From Poecilobothrus nobilitatus (taxonomy: Eukaryota; Arthropoda; Insecta; Diptera; Dolichopodidae), in NCBI GenBank assembly GCA_947095535.1, contig OX352772.1, positions 106,309,672 to 106,373,671 on the forward strand: a stretch of DNA of 64,000 nucleotides, in the 5' to 3' direction. Positions 1-11,006 of this stretch are shown piece after piece. The translations under genes and the position numbers were made by a program. The stretch's first letter is position 1. Every line of letters starts with the position of its first letter. The notes under the pieces are model-generated. The model saw nothing but the letters and a program-made list of their open reading frames with translations, made no database searches and was not told the DNA's origin.

Positions 1-150
1 GATTTATAGTTTCAATATTTATGGGGGTTTGAAGTTCTGTTAAATGCATTGGATGACAAAGGTTAGGATTTATAATAGAGGGTGTTGCTCGGGTATCTAT
101 TATAAATTTAAGTGGTCTAATATTTCCACTAACTAAGATATATGGTAATT
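1..150 (-). pseudogene. Err-1 copy 1 aspartic protease start (partial)
   Basis: Reading leftward, the translation has the retropepsin context FIID-T, followed by SIINP, where families of this type have Asp-Thr-Gly/Ala. Here the third active-site residue is Arg (DTR), which should abolish catalysis. The rest of pol lies beyond the window. The same stretch in copy 2 (near 9785-9810) has DTG but is followed at once by a stop, so neither copy encodes a working protease. Protease would cleave Gag-Pol inside the particle. Confidence 0.6.
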
Positions 151-359
151 GAAATTCGAGGCAGTTAAAAGAAAATTTGCTGGTAATTCTGTTTTGTTAA
201 CACTTTTCTGTGTTTCTCCAATGTTTATTTCCATTGGTTCAGATTCAGAAATTTGATTATTTCTGTTATAATTGTTTGTAAAATTACTATTATTTACAAA
301 TGGGTTGATCATATGTGGGTAGTTGTTACTATTATTGGGATTATAATAGTTTGAATTTC

Positions 360-1187
360 GATTTTGAGAGGAATTCCATTGGTGGTTCCTATTGTTATTA
401 ATACTGTTATTTTGATTGTTCCTATAGTTGTTATTATTATTTTGGTTATTCTTATTTAAATTGTTATTATTTTGGTTGTTCCTATTAAAATTGTTATTAT
501 TTGGGTTGTTCCTATTAAAATTGTTATTATTTGGGTTGTTCCTATTAAAATTGGTGTTATTTTAGTTTTCCTAATGAAGTTGTTATTATGAAGCTTTGTA
601 TTATTAAAGTTTCTAGAATTATTGATAGTAGTGTTATTATTGGTGCGATTGTAATTGTAATTGGTTTTGGTGATTGGGTCACCAGAAAAGTTTTTATTTT
701 TATTAATAGAATTAAATGTCTTTTGACCACTAAAATTATTAAGGTTAATATGTGCGTAGCATGCTTCGTGTAAAATGTCAATAGCGGAATCAAGTGCTTT
801 AGGGTCACGACAATATAAAATTGAACGCATTGGTTAAGGCAGTTTGTTCTTAAAAATAGTTAGAGCAGAGTTTTTGTTATTACTAACTGTTTGTTGAGCA
901 ACTGTTGAGTTGGCTCCTAATTCTAAGCTACCTTTTATATTTAATCTTCTTAATGTATTTTTAATTTCGTTGTAGAAATCAACGGAATTTTTCTTAAATG
1001 TGGTAGCTCTCAGTTGGTCAAAAACTTCTTCAAGACTACACCGATCCCTAAAATTGTTTACAAGGACGTCTTTTATTTCAGTCCATTTCTTAAGGTGGTT
1101 GTTTATTTCCATTACCTCCCACGCTTTTCCCTTACGTTTTTATTTAATCAAGTCTGCAAATATACTTTGACTTATGTCGTCAATGGC
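360..1187 (-). pseudogene. Err-1 copy 1 gag (capsid part and Asn-rich tail)
   Basis: Two overlapping minus-strand frames (1112-834 and 830-456) together give a capsid-like segment with a helix around ALDSAIDILHEA, followed by a long tail of repeated Asn-Asn-x-Asn units that extends to about 360. No CCHC zinc knuckle is seen, which is usual for this insect group. A frameshift lies near 832 and an in-frame break near 456. The N-terminal coding part present in copy 2 (10868-11006) is missing because LINE-B interrupts the gene at about 1183. The Asn tail consists of tandem copies of a short unit and differs in repeat number from copy 2. Confidence 0.7.
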
Positions 1188-1204
1188 TTTTTTTTTTTTT
1201 TTTA
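1188..1204 (-). repeat. LINE-B poly(A) tail (T tract on plus)
   Basis: An uninterrupted run of 17 T on the plus strand directly abuts Err-1 gag sequence. It is the expected product of target-primed reverse transcription and sets the LINE-B 3' end. Confidence 0.8.
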
Positions 1205-1463
1205 ATAATAATTTATTAATTTCAGATAATTTTACAATCTAAATATAAAATTATGTATGAGAAATTAAGAATATAAACAAATTCTATTTTTTTTTTTTTT
1301 TTTTTAATCCTTAATTTACTAAGCTAAATTAACGTAGGTTTGGAAAATTAGAATTAAAATATGTACTATTAATCTTTAAATAACATATATATATAAAAAT
1401 TTTTTTTTTTTTTTGTGATATATTATTAATATTTTTTTGTTTAAATGAGATTAGTTTTGTTAA

Positions 1464-1805
1464 CTAATCTCTAAAATTTAGAATATGTGTCTTCAGTAGT
1501 CGTTTAAATTTTGCGTCATCCTTGCAATTTTGAATGTACTCCGGAAGTTTGTTGTATAGCTTTATTGCACTGTTCTTGAGACTTTTTTGTTTTGCTGTAG
1601 TTCTAGCTTTCGGCACATTTAATTTTAGTTTATTTCTCGTGTTATGGTGATGGACTTCTTCTCTCAAACTTAGTTTCCAATTTGATTTCAATTTTTTGTT
1701 TAATAGTTTATGTATAAATTTACATTTTTCAAAATAAATAAGCTGCTTAATATCCAGTTCTTTTGTATCTTTATATACCTTTTTTGTGCTGCATCTCATA
1801 TCCAT
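1464..1805 (-). pseudogene. LINE-B ORF2 C-terminal domain
   Basis: This 113-residue segment has the pattern of the region after the reverse transcriptase in CR1/L2-type LINEs: HNTRNK, then a Lys/Arg-rich stretch, then AIKLYNKLPEYI and an FKRLLKTHI end. It closes at the ORF2 stop near 1464. It is in a different frame from the palm segment at 2485-2078. The intervening 1806-2077 still translates in pieces, with IKYLGVIID followed by LKWESHI, a conserved reverse-transcriptase thumb motif. Frame breaks near 2077 and 1830 separate the parts. Confidence 0.7.
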
Positions 1806-2077
1806 TTTGAATAAAGTTTTTAAGGCTTAATTCATTATTGTACTTATTTGATTTATATGAAAACTAGAACACTGGCTTCAACTCGTAATGTTGTATCTTA
1901 TCTTGGATAAGATGTATCCATTATAGACCAGTTTAGCTACTTTATTCGATACTCCTCAAAGTCTTTTAATTGCCAAGGATATTGGAATGGCTTTTTTTTT
2001 AATTTCCGCTATATGACTTTCCCATTTAAGATTTGCATCAATTATCACTCCCAAATATTTTATACTGTTTACTATAT

Positions 2078-2485
2078 TTAGTTATCAACTTCTACAGTAA
2101 TTTCCTCATGATTACCTTTTCTGGGTTTAAACATTATGTAATTTGTTTTTTTGATGTTCATAATTAATTCATTCGTCCTGAGCCAATTACTGTACGTTTT
2201 CATATCTTCATTCAATATTATTTCCAATTCCCTAAGTATATTAGCTTTAGCCACAAAATTAATATCATTAGCATAAATATTATATTTTGAAAGGAAATCA
2301 CAATTTGTAATATTTGTTATGTATAAGAGATACAACAGTGAACCTAACAATGATCTCTGAGGTACACCAATTTTTATAGACATTTTGTCACTCAGTGTGC
2401 CGTTAATTCTAGTGTACTGCGTTCTATTTGTTAAATAATTTTGGATCAATTTGTTGGCCACCCCTCTTATTCCCATGTCCTCCAT
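2078..2485 (-). pseudogene. LINE-B ORF2 reverse transcriptase palm
   Basis: Continues ORF2 in a shifted frame. Visible motifs are GVPQRS, where the family has GVPQGS, and the catalytic loop YANDIN in place of Y/FADD, so the first catalytic Asp is replaced by Asn. The following MKTYSNWLRTNEL and NIKKTNYIMF match the usual helix and strand after the active site. Together the frameshift at about 2490 and the altered active site make this copy incapable of reverse transcription. Confidence 0.8.
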
Positions 2486-2493
2486 TAAATTTA

Positions 2494-4269
2494 TTAGTTT
2501 TTATGGTTTATTACATCAAATGCCTTTGATAAATCTACAAAAATGGCCGCAACATACTTCCCCTCATCAAGTCCTTCTTGTATTTGATCAAGTGTAGTAC
2601 TAATCGCTGATTCGGTTCCACTGTTCTCAATAAAACCAAACTGATTAATATCGAAGCCAATGGTTTTATTTATAAAAGCCCTTATTCTTATGTTCATAAC
2701 CTTTTCAAAGATCTTGCTTAACGAGTTAAGTATAGATATAGGTCTATAGTTACCACAATCAGTTTTTAGCCCACTTTTATAAATAGGTGTTATTATAGCT
2801 TCTTTCAGGCAATCTGGAAAATTTCCCATTAATAAGCTTTTGTTAGCTAATACTGCCAGTGGTATTTTGATTAACACGGCAAGTACTTGTAAGTCCTTAA
2901 CGGTAATTTTATCAATTCCTGAAGCTGCATTCTTATTCAAGACTATTATTATATTATAAATTTCCATTTCATTAGTAGGTTCTAAGAAAATGGATCTATT
3001 ATTGGCAACTTTTCTTATTGGTATAGCATTAGTTAAGGATGACTTGTTTTTGCTTATTATACTTTCGCCTATTTGATTAAAAAATTTGTTAAATGTTTCA
3101 GCTATGTCTTTATCTGTTTCCGCAAATTCACCATTTTCCATTTGTAGACATTTTATTCCTTCATTTTTATTGTTATTACTATTCTTAATTGTATTATTAA
3201 TTACTGTCCACAGTTTTTTAGAATTGTTCCCAGCTTCTTCAATTTTCGTTTCCAAATAAGCTCTTTTTGCATTTTTTATTAATTGTATAGTCTTTTTCTT
3301 TGCAGTGAGGTATTTATACTTTTTATCTTCATTATTTTTATCTTTTTGATAAGCATCATATAACCTTCTTATTATTTTCATATTATGCATTATGATTGGG
3401 TTAATCCAATTATTACATCTAGTTCTTACAGTATAACTTATTGTGCTGAGCTCCTTTGCTGTCTGTATATTATTTATTAATTGTTGTACGTTATCTATAA
3501 CCTGTTCTTCTCTTATAGATTTAAATATCTCCTTCATACTATTATAATCTACTTTCTCTTTGACTATTCTTTCCATCGGTTTGTTCTTTAGTTTAACTAA
3601 TTCAATACCAGCTATAGTCATTTTATGGTCAGATATGTCTATGTTTTGTAAGTCATATGATATACTTATTTTATCATTACAGTTTGTGATTATATGGTCA
3701 ATCATAGTATTTGTATTTATTGAATCTCTTGTACTTTGGGTTTTGTTTATAATGTTATAACCTGAGCTGCATAACGTGTCCATATACTTTATTGTAGTTT
3801 TAGTATTTTCAAACAAATTTATATTAACATCTGCTAATATTATTAAGTTTGTTAATTGATTGATTTGTTCTTCCATGTATTCCATAAATAAATTCTCATT
3901 CTCGTTTGGGGCTTTGTAGAAGGTACCTAACTTAATTTTTTGTTTAGTGCAAAATAACTCAATTACTGTTACATTATAAATTTTCTCCTTAACTATTACA
4001 TTGTATACTATGCTGTTATGTATAAATATAGCGGTTCCTCCCCCCCTCTTTTGATCTCGACAATTGTATACAGCTGTGTAATTAGGTAAATTGTGGTATT
4101 TAATTTTATTTTCATATAACCAGACTTCATTCAGGATTACAACATCAACCTTTTCTTTTTCTTTGATCATTGCTTCTAGTTCAGATAATTTATTTCTGAT
4201 ACTGCATATGTTGATATATATAATTTTCAGTTCGCTACTAACGTTTCGATTATATGGTTTAATTATCAT
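2494..4269 (-). pseudogene. LINE-B ORF2, AP endonuclease and reverse transcriptase N-terminal part
   Basis: A 591-residue open frame. Residues 1-220 form an APE-type endonuclease: YINICSIRNKL at the start, ILNEVWL for the metal-binding Glu, RGGGTAIFI, ILADVNINLF, and the closing SDHKM. After a Lys-rich linker the reverse transcriptase begins at about residue 430 with NAASGIDKI, PIYKSG, NYRPISILNSLSKIFE and ends in FVDLSKAFDVINH. The frame then stops, and the palm continues in another frame from 2485. The endonuclease nicks target DNA and the polymerase copies the RNA at the nick. The start ATG overlaps the ORF1 stop. The normal protein would be about 900-950 residues. Confidence 0.85.
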
Positions 4270-4271
4270 TA
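4267..4271 (-). promoter_or_regulatory. TAATG stop-start overlap, ORF1/ORF2 of LINE-B
   Basis: On the minus strand the ORF1 stop TAA (4271-4269) shares its last A with the ORF2 start ATG (4269-4267). A UAAUG overlap is known to support termination-reinitiation in the LINE SART1. The same arrangement occurs in LINE-P. Confidence 0.75.
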
Positions 4272-5196
4272 AGGTTTGCTAGTCATGTAATCGGACCATA
4301 CCTGTCTTATTCTTTGTAAATCTTGTCTATGTTTATTACCCATATATCTCCTAAAATCTTTTAGATCATTAGCAACTTGTTTTTGTGTAATTCCTATAGT
4401 TTCATGATATTTTTCGTGTATTTTCCGAAGTTCTGTTAAATTTGTTGGCAGTCCTTCCTGATTTATGAGAACTTTAATATTTGTTTGGGTTATACCATCA
4501 ACACATACATCATTTTGATCATACAGGTAAGCTAAATACAGCCTTACATTGTGATATACTTTATGATCTCTTAGACGTGAGAGGATATAAACACTGTTAC
4601 TTTCTGCTACAGCTTTTTTTGTTAATTTTACGATAGGTGGAAACATCGGATTGATGTAACTTGTTTTTTTAATTTGTTCAGTATTTTGATCCGCTTTAAT
4701 CTCATTAGATGAGTTTATTTTTTCTTCCTTTGTAGTAGTATTTTGATCCGCTTTAATCTCAATAGATGGTTTTATTATTTCTCCTTTTATCCAGTTCGAA
4801 TAGTTTTTGTTGTTATTATGGATATCACTAGTGTAATTGCTTATTTTATTATCGCTGTTATCAATATGTTTTTTACTGCAAGTGCTTTCAGTATTATTGT
4901 TTTTACTTGACCATAATTTTGGAAGAATATTAAAAATATTGCTATTCTTCTTTTTAATGGTCATTTTAATTTTCTTATCTTTGTTGAAGTTGTTTGTACT
5001 GCTAGTATCATTATTATTGCTAATTTTCTTTTTATTATTGTTATTAAAATTATCATTTTCAGTACCTAAGTTTTTGACATTTATATCACTTTTACTATTA
5101 TTATTATTATTTGTATTATTTTCTTTAATACTGTTTTTTACAGAATTATCATTATTACTAGTTTCAACAGAATCATTTTTATTACTATCATACTAA
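4269..5196 (-). pseudogene. LINE-B ORF1 C-terminal half
   Basis: The frame is open leftward from about 5194; the first ATG is at 4964, but the coding frame clearly continues upstream of it. The first 150 residues are low complexity (Asn, Lys, Ser, Asp). The last 130 residues form a compact domain starting INPMFPPIVKLTKKAV, with RLRDHKVYHNVRLYLAYL, VDG and INQEGLP, ending at TSKP. The same domain ends ORF1 of LINE-P (15640-16017). I do not recognise its function. It is probably nucleic-acid binding, since it belongs to a Gag-like ORF1 protein. Confidence 0.65.
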
Positions 5197-5279
5197 AAAA
5201 TTCTGTTTTGAATTTTATTTTCACTTTGAATAATATTTATAGTCTCATAAATCTTATCACATACATCTTTCTTTAATTG

Positions 5280-5696
5280 CTAATAACCGATTTTTTGTTT
5301 TTTTAAATTTAATTTATTTAAATATACCGGACACTTCCTACTTAGAGTTTCATGATTTATATCAAGTTCGAGTTTAAGTTTTTCATTCGATTTAATACAG
5401 TTAATGCACTTATTATTTTTTTCTTTATTACACTCATTATTTTTATGTTTTTGATGGCAATTTAGACAAGTTTCCTCATTTTTACATTCTGCAGAGTTGT
5501 GATTAAATCCTTTGCATTTATAACAACGGAGTATTCGAATGCCGTCGAAAACTTTACACCTTTGCCACCCAATAGATACTTTTCCACTAGATATTGTTTT
5601 AGGAAAAGATTCTTTATCTATTTCTATTATAGCATTGTACATTTTATTTTCAAATTTCTTTACATCATATATTCTCAAAACTTTTAATTCACTCAA
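5280..5696 (-). pseudogene. LINE-B ORF1 N-terminal part with CCHC zinc knuckles
   Basis: A 138-residue frame from an ATG at 5696. A clear CCHC knuckle is visible (CYKCKGFNHNSAEC), followed by a second Cys/His cluster (CLNCHQKHKNNEC) and a third (CINC, then RKC). This is the usual nucleic-acid-binding module of Jockey/CR1 ORF1 proteins. A stop ends the frame before the low-complexity section, so ORF1 is split in this copy. The upstream part (before about residue 1 here) may be missing: there is little room between the ATG and the element edge at 5715, so the LINE is probably 5' truncated. Confidence 0.7.
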
Positions 5697-5715
5697 CTCT
5701 AAAAAATGATTTTGA

Positions 5716-6235
5716 TTTTACCTAATTGTACTTATCGCTATTTCTAAAATTTTAATATTTTACAATTTCTAAATTATTGCTTACGTTAAAATTTTAAAGT
5801 TGTTTTTGATGTTGATCAGCTTCGGGATAAACAGGAACTTAAACAGTAACAAGATGTACAGGACAAGATGTACAACTTGTTGTACAGGATAACAGGAACT
5901 TGATTTAATATTCGCAATCACCATATAGTTAGATTTTTATTATTTTTTGTTTTGTTTTTTTTTTCAAAAAAAATTTTTATAATTTTATATATTTATTTGA
6001 AGTTTATATAATATAATAACCTTTACGTAATAAAATTTTCTTTTATTTTTGAATTTCATATATTTTTTTTAATAATAAATAATTTAATTTATGTTATAAT
6101 ATTATTCTTATTCTTCCCATGTACACGGAGGGTAAAATGGGATTGTGTCTTCGTCGTCACTATCGACAAACATTGCAAACAGTTTTTTAGTTTTATTAAT
6201 TTATAATTTTTAAATATATATGTTTTCCTTTTTTT
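5716..6235 (-). other. Probable Err-1 leader segment, non-coding
   Basis: Positions 5716-5776 match the Err-1 copy 2 leader at 11108-11165. The remaining 460 bases, very AT-rich with T and A runs, have no counterpart in copy 2, which is truncated there. They contain a short direct repeat, ACAAGATGTACA, near 5848-5872. I see no coding potential. Assignment to the leader is by position only. Confidence 0.45.
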
Positions 6236-7796
6236 ATACCCGTACGATAGGATCGGGTATAATAAAATTACTCCTCCGTTTGTAACACCTCGAAATAAGC
6301 GAGCTAGATATACCTTCAAAGGTATGGATCGGATCAGAAAAAAATTGTAAGACTTTTGAGCCATGTCCGTCCGTCCGTCCGTCCGTCAGCACGCTAACTC
6401 AAAAACTAAGATAGCTAGAATCTTGAAATTTACACAAAATATTCTGGGAGTAATTTGTAGGTTCCCTATTTTTTTTGGTTGAGTTTGGACCAAGCCTTAG
6501 GGTAGCTCTCGAACACCTAACTTTTAGATCCCCACATTTTTTTTGCAATAGAGCTATGAAATTTTAACTACTGATAGATCTCACAAAAATATTAATTTTA
6601 TTTTTAATAACTTTTTTTTGTAGCCCCACCCGTTACGGAGTTACAGCTCCCCAAAGGTTCAAAAAAGCTCTATATTTAAATTGTTATAGAACAAGTTGTA
6701 TAAGGTATATCTTCATTTTGAAAACGCCAAACGATTACTACTTTTATTAGCTTTAAAAGTGTATACATAATAAATATATATTTGTGGCATACCGTGTCTT
6801 AATTTACCGTTATGTGAAACTCAAATTTTGCAAAATCCTTTAACCCTTCTATCTTCTAAACGGTTAAAGTTGGACACTTGAAATTTTGACAGAAGTGAGA
6901 TCTTTGAAAATAAGTATGAGTCATTTCAGAAATTTTTTTTGTATCACTCCCCGTTTAGGAGCTGTAAGGGGTCAAAAACTGAAAATTTTCTATTTTTAAA
7001 CACCTGTAACTTGAACACCTGTTAAAATTTTTTTGAAGTAATATACAAAAATTAAAGTTTCAACATTATACTCTTATTTCTGTTAACAACTTTTTTTTAA
7101 TAATATAGGGTTACTTTATAATTGACGAATGTGTTACTTGATTTTTTCAAATTTTCTAACAAATTTCTTCAACAATTTTTTTTCATTTGTTTTACTCGAT
7201 AATTTGAAATTGTTGAGGATATAATGCGTAGTACAAAAAAATGTAAATAAATAAACAACATAACGGTTGCTTGAAGAATTTTTATTTATATGATATTGAT
7301 ATACATACATACTCATGTTTATTTACATATCGTATATGCCACTAGTGAGTGAATGATAAGAGTATATATGTATATTATATAGTGCCGTATTTACATACAT
7401 ATATGTATTTTATTGTACTTATAAGAAATTATTCTGTCAATGGAATATTTAAATATAATATAATATAATATTTAAAATTATATTTACTGTTTTGTACTTA
7501 GTAAATTTAATATAGATTTACTGCTTAGTATTAAATGGTACTATAGAATATTTGAAAAAGTTTTGGATTGATAATCGTTATGTGGAAGGTTAGAATTTGC
7601 TTTAGAAGAATGTATAAACATATAGTTTGAATATATGTACAACCCATAGTACTAGAAATTATAAAATTCACCCAAATTATTTTAAAATACTAAAATATTA
7701 AAAAAATAATATTGTAAGCAGAGTGACAGGCTGTGAACATACTAACGGTTCGTACGGGTATCTAAGAGTTGACAAAGTCAACTGTATTCTTCCTAG
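6236..7796 (+). mobile_element. Hel-Y1, DINE-1/Helentron-like non-autonomous element
   Basis: A complete copy of a 1.56-kb family. The 5' end ATACCCGTACGA (6236-6247) is the inverse of TCGTACGGGTAT (7750-7761). A second inverted arm, CGGGTATA, lies at about 6254-6261. A (CCGT)n tract follows near 6366-6385. After the 3' arm comes a perfect hairpin AGTTGAC-aaa-GTCAACT (7767-7783) and the end CCTAG before a T run. No protein is encoded. The architecture matches INE-1/DINE-1 of Drosophila, which are Helentron-derived. It lies inside the Err-1 leader. Confidence 0.85.
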
Positions 7797-8171
7797 TTTT
7801 TTTTTTGGTTTAATTTCACTTATTTTTTCATTTTATTTTTTTTTATTTAAAAAAAACTTTCAAAATCTCTTTTGTTTTTTTGCATACAATAGAATTAAAA
7901 AAAATTTACATTGTGTTATTTTAAACTTTTTTCACTTCGTTTGATAAAAGTTTTTTTTTTATTTGTTTTTTTCTTTATTTTTGCAAACAATTTTAACACT
8001 TCATTTGTTAAAAATTTTATATATATTTTTTTTATTTTAGAAAGTCCTTCACCAAAAATAAAAGCTTTTAACGAAAATGTTTATAAGTTAATGCACTATA
8101 AATGTGTCGAGACACAAAGCGTTCTGTTTTATTTATTTCTTATTTAAATTACAAAAGAAAGCCCTTAGCAC
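7797..8171 (-). other. Err-1 copy 1 leader next to the primer site
   Basis: About 375 AT-rich bases with long T runs between Hel-Y1 and the primer binding site. Plus-strand open frames here are low-complexity Phe/Leu strings and are not genes. By position this is the transcribed leader between primer site and gag. I see no further feature. Confidence 0.5.
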
Positions 8172-8189
8172 ATCCTACCGACTGCGCCA
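8172..8189 (-). promoter_or_regulatory. Primer binding site for tRNA-Ser (Err-1)
   Basis: Read on the minus strand it is TGGCGCAGTCGGTAGGAT, an 18-base complement to the 3' end of dipteran tRNA-Ser including CCA. It would prime minus-strand DNA synthesis. It is identical to the Err-2 primer site at 30203-30220 although the two families differ in gag. It marks the inner edge of the 5' LTR. Confidence 0.85.
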
Positions 8190-8719
8190 GTTTTAGATTC
8201 GATTTTTGGAGGAGTTTTAACACTTTTTATATTTTTTCTATTTTTCTTTTATACAAAAACAAATTTAATTATGTATTTATATAATACAATTATACATTCA
8301 ATAACTTAACTTTTTAATTTTTATTTAATTTAATTTAATTTAATTTAGTTTAATTTAAAATGTTTATTTAATAACGGAGCTTCAGCGTATCGTTTGAAAT
8401 CCAGAACAGAACTTAATTTAATTCGTTTATTTCCTAATATTTATATTATAATTTTTGCTTATTGAAACAATATTTTGTGGGAACAATAAAAGTTCGATTA
8501 GTAGGAATTTTGTCTGTGTGAAAAATAATACTTTAATAATGTTCCAAATGCTGAATTTGCAGGAACTTGTATATAGATTTATTGAAAGTAAATCTATGGG
8601 ATAATTTAGTTTTTTATGAATATAAGTGTCATATAAAATTAATTGGAAAGATATTATTTTGTGGGAACATTAAAAGTTCGATTAGTAGGAATTTTGAATA
8701 TGGGAAAATAATTATATTT
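8190..8719 (-). repeat. Err-1 copy 1 5' LTR (partial)
   Basis: Sequence outside the primer binding site must contain the LTR. It is cut at its distal end by Hel-Y2, so the true LTR start is not visible and no second LTR of this family is in the window to confirm it. A 41-bp direct repeat (8472-8512 and 8656-8696) lies inside. AT-rich tracts such as repeated TTTAA at 8326-8350 are present. Confidence 0.55.
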
Positions 8720-9404
8720 ATATCCGTACGATAAGTATCGGGTATAATAAAATTACTCCTCCGTTTGTAACACCTCGAAATAAGCGAGCTAGATATACCT
8801 TCAAAGGTATGGATCGGATCAGAAAAAAATTTTAAGTCGATTGAGCCATGTCCTTCCGTCCGTCCGTCCGTCAGCACGATAACTCAAAAACTAAGAAAGT
8901 TAGAATCTTGTAATTTACACAAAATATTCTGGGAGCAATTTGTAGGTTGTAGGTTTTTTTTTGGTTGAGTTCCGACCAAAACTTCGGGTAGCTATCGAAC
9001 ACCTAACTTTTAGATCCCCAAATTGTTTTTGAAATAGAGCTATGATATTCTAACTTCTGATAGATGTCACAAAAATATTAATTTTATTTTTAATAACTTT
9101 TTTTTTGTAGCCACACCCGTTACGGAGCAACAGCTTCCCAAAGGTTCAAGAAAGCTCTATATTTAAATTGTTATAACACAAGTTGCATAAGGTATATCTT
9201 CATTTTGAAAACGCCAAACGATTACTGCTTTTATTAGCTTTAAAAGTATATATACAATAAATATATAGTTGTGGCATATGGTGTCTTAATTTACCGTTAT
9301 GCGAAAATGAAATTTTGCAAAATCCTTTAACATTTCTATCTTTCAAACGGTTTAAGTTGGAAACTTGAAATTTTGACAGAAGTTAGATCTTTGAAAATAA
9401 GTAT
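8720..9404 (+). mobile_element. Hel-Y2, 3'-truncated copy
   Basis: Begins with a mutated end, ATATCCGTACGA, followed by the inner arm CGGGTATA and the (CCGT)n block near 8852-8871. It keeps the first 680 bp of the family and stops abruptly at AAAATAAGTAT, where Err-1 copy 2 sequence starts. The 3' hairpin and end are missing. It lies at the junction of the two Err-1 copies. Confidence 0.8.
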
Positions 9405-10060
9405 ATAATAAATAAGACTTCCTTTCCTGCAGTTAAGCGAAACCATCTTTTTGAAGTACTGGTGTAGTTAATTCATATTCACCTTTCTGAGTAATATTAT
9501 ATTTTGTTTCTTTATTTTTATTTTTAAAATGTTTTTGGATTACATTATAAAGTGTGGTTAAAAGTTGTTGACCTAAGTCGATTTTAGTTTTTAATGGCAT
9601 TAATATATTATTGCCTATTAGCCCGTCATAATTGTCATGAAAAGGAAAGACATACATTACAACCTTTTTTGTTGAGTCTTCCAATTCCTTAAAAAGAGCT
9701 ATAACTGCTTTATAAGTTATTTTTACATCTTGATTTATAGTTTTAATATTTATGGGGGTTTGAAGTTCTGTTCTGTTTATAATAGAGTGTATTCATCCGG
9801 TATCTATTATAAATTTAAGTGGTCTAATATTTCCACTAACTAAGATATATGGTAATTAAAATTCGAGGCAGTTAAAAGAAAATTTGCTGGTAATTCTGTT
9901 TTGTTAACACTTTTCTGTGTTTCTCCAATTTTTATTTCCATTGGTTCAGATTCAGAAATTTGATTATTTTGTTATAATTGTTTGTAAAATTACTATTATT
10001 TACAAATGGGTTGTTCATATGTGGGTAGTTGTTACTATTATTGGGATTATAATAGTTTGA
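9405..10060 (-). pseudogene. Err-1 copy 2 protease
   Basis: The C-terminal part is clear at 9684-9433 with FPFHDNYDGLIGNN, the conserved flap-distal helix region of gypsy-group retropepsins, followed by LKTKIDLG. Upstream, the active-site DTG is readable near 9800 but is followed by a stop, and a 30-base deletion relative to copy 1 lies just after it. The enzyme would process Gag-Pol. This copy cannot make it. Confidence 0.65.
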
Positions 10061-10063
10061 ATT

Positions 10064-11006
10064 TCAATTTTGAGAGGAATTCCATTGGTGGTTCCTATTG
10101 TTATTAATACTGTTATTTTGATTGTTCCTATAGTAGTTATTATTATTTTGGTTATTCTTATTTAAATTGTTATTATTTTGGTTGTTCCTATTAAAATTGT
10201 TATTATTTGGGTTGTTCCTATTAAAATTGGTGTTATTTTGGTTGTTCCTAATGAAATTGTTATTATGAAGCTTTGAATTATTAAAGTTTCTAGAATTATT
10301 GATAGTAGTGTTATTATTGGTGCGATTGTAATTGTAATTGGTTTTGGTGGTTGGGTCACCAGAAAAGTTTTTATTTTTATTAATAGAATTAAATGTCTTT
10401 TGACCACTAAAATTATTAAGGTTAATATGTGCGTAGCATGCTTCATGTAAAATGTTAATAGCGGACTCAAGTGCTTTATGGTCACAACAATATAAAATTG
10501 AACGCATTGGTTAAGGCAGTTTGTTCTTAAAAATAGTTAGAGCAGAGTTTTTGTTATTACTAACTGTTTGTTGAGCAACTGTTGAGTTGGCTCCTAATTC
10601 TAAGCTAACTTTTGTATTTAATCCTCTTAATGTATTTTTAATTTCGTTGTAGAAATCAACGGAATTTGTTTTAAAGGTGGTAGCACTCAGTTGGTCAAAA
10701 AGTTCTTCAAGAACACACCGATCGTTAAAATTTAATAATTAATAAAACATGTACGTCTTTTATTTCAGTCCATTTCTTAGTGTGGTTGTTTATTTCCACT
10801 ACTTCCCTCGCTTTTCCTTTAAGTTTTGATTTAATCAAGCCCGGAAATATACTTTGACTTATGTCGTCATATTTGCTAAATAAAGGGCCTATGCTATCAA
10901 CTAAATCTGTGAAGTTTTGTAGTTCTTTAAAGTTTCCAGTAAAATCGGGTAATTTATCGAGATATTTCAGGGGGTCCATAGTAAAGCTTAATTGAGTTTC
11001 AGTCAT
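10064..11006 (-). pseudogene. Err-1 copy 2 gag
   Basis: Starts at ATG 11006-11004. The N-terminal 93 residues include LPDFTGNFKELQNFTDLVDS and IKSKLKGKAREVVEIN, a hallmark of 17.6/297-type insect Gag. A small insertion (TAATAAT repeat, near 10730) breaks the frame. Coding resumes in another frame with a capsid segment and, from 10507, helix ALESAINILHEA and an Asn-rich tail ending at 10064. The full protein would be about 310 residues. The product would be the structural particle protein. Confidence 0.75.

Larger units (their letters stand above)
1183..5715 (-). mobile_element. LINE-B, non-LTR retrotransposon of the CR1/L2/Jockey group
   Basis: A minus-strand LINE with ORF1 (5696-4269, zinc knuckles then a C-terminal domain), ORF2 (4269-1464, endonuclease, reverse transcriptase, C-terminal domain), a 3' UTR (1463-1205) and a poly(A) tail seen as a T tract. 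It sits in Err-1 copy 1. The right boundary is set by the return of Err-1 leader sequence at 5716, which matches copy 2 at about 11109. No target-site duplication is evident, and about 240 bp of Err-1 are missing at the site. Several frameshifts in both ORFs show that it is dead. The clade is inferred from the ORF2 C-terminus. Confidence 0.85.
1..8719 (-). mobile_element. Err-1 copy 1, gypsy-group LTR retrotransposon, nested
   Basis: A minus-strand gypsy-group element whose 5' end lies to the right. In its own reading order it shows an LTR (8190-8719), a tRNA-Ser primer binding site, a long leader, gag (360-1187) and the start of protease, which runs off the left edge. LINE-B (1183-5715) and Hel-Y1 (6236-7796) are inserted in it. 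Assignment rests on protein similarity of gag and protease to insect 17.6/297-type elements and on near-identity to copy 2 at 9405-11160. Reading frames are broken, so it is inactive. Whether all of 5777-6235 belongs to it is inferred from position only. Confidence 0.75.

Noticed and set aside
4837..5196. 119-residue plus-strand Leu-rich frame
   Set aside because: Antisense of the Asn/Asp/Lys low-complexity part of LINE-B ORF1.
6236..7796. Hel-Y as a cut-and-paste transposon with terminal inverted repeats
   Set aside because: The 3' inverted arm is not terminal: a hairpin and about 13 more bases follow it, and empty sites show no target duplication beyond two T.
7723..8284. Phe-rich plus-strand frames
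   Set aside because: Low-complexity T-rich DNA at a Hel-Y end and the Err-1 leader, antisense to the element.
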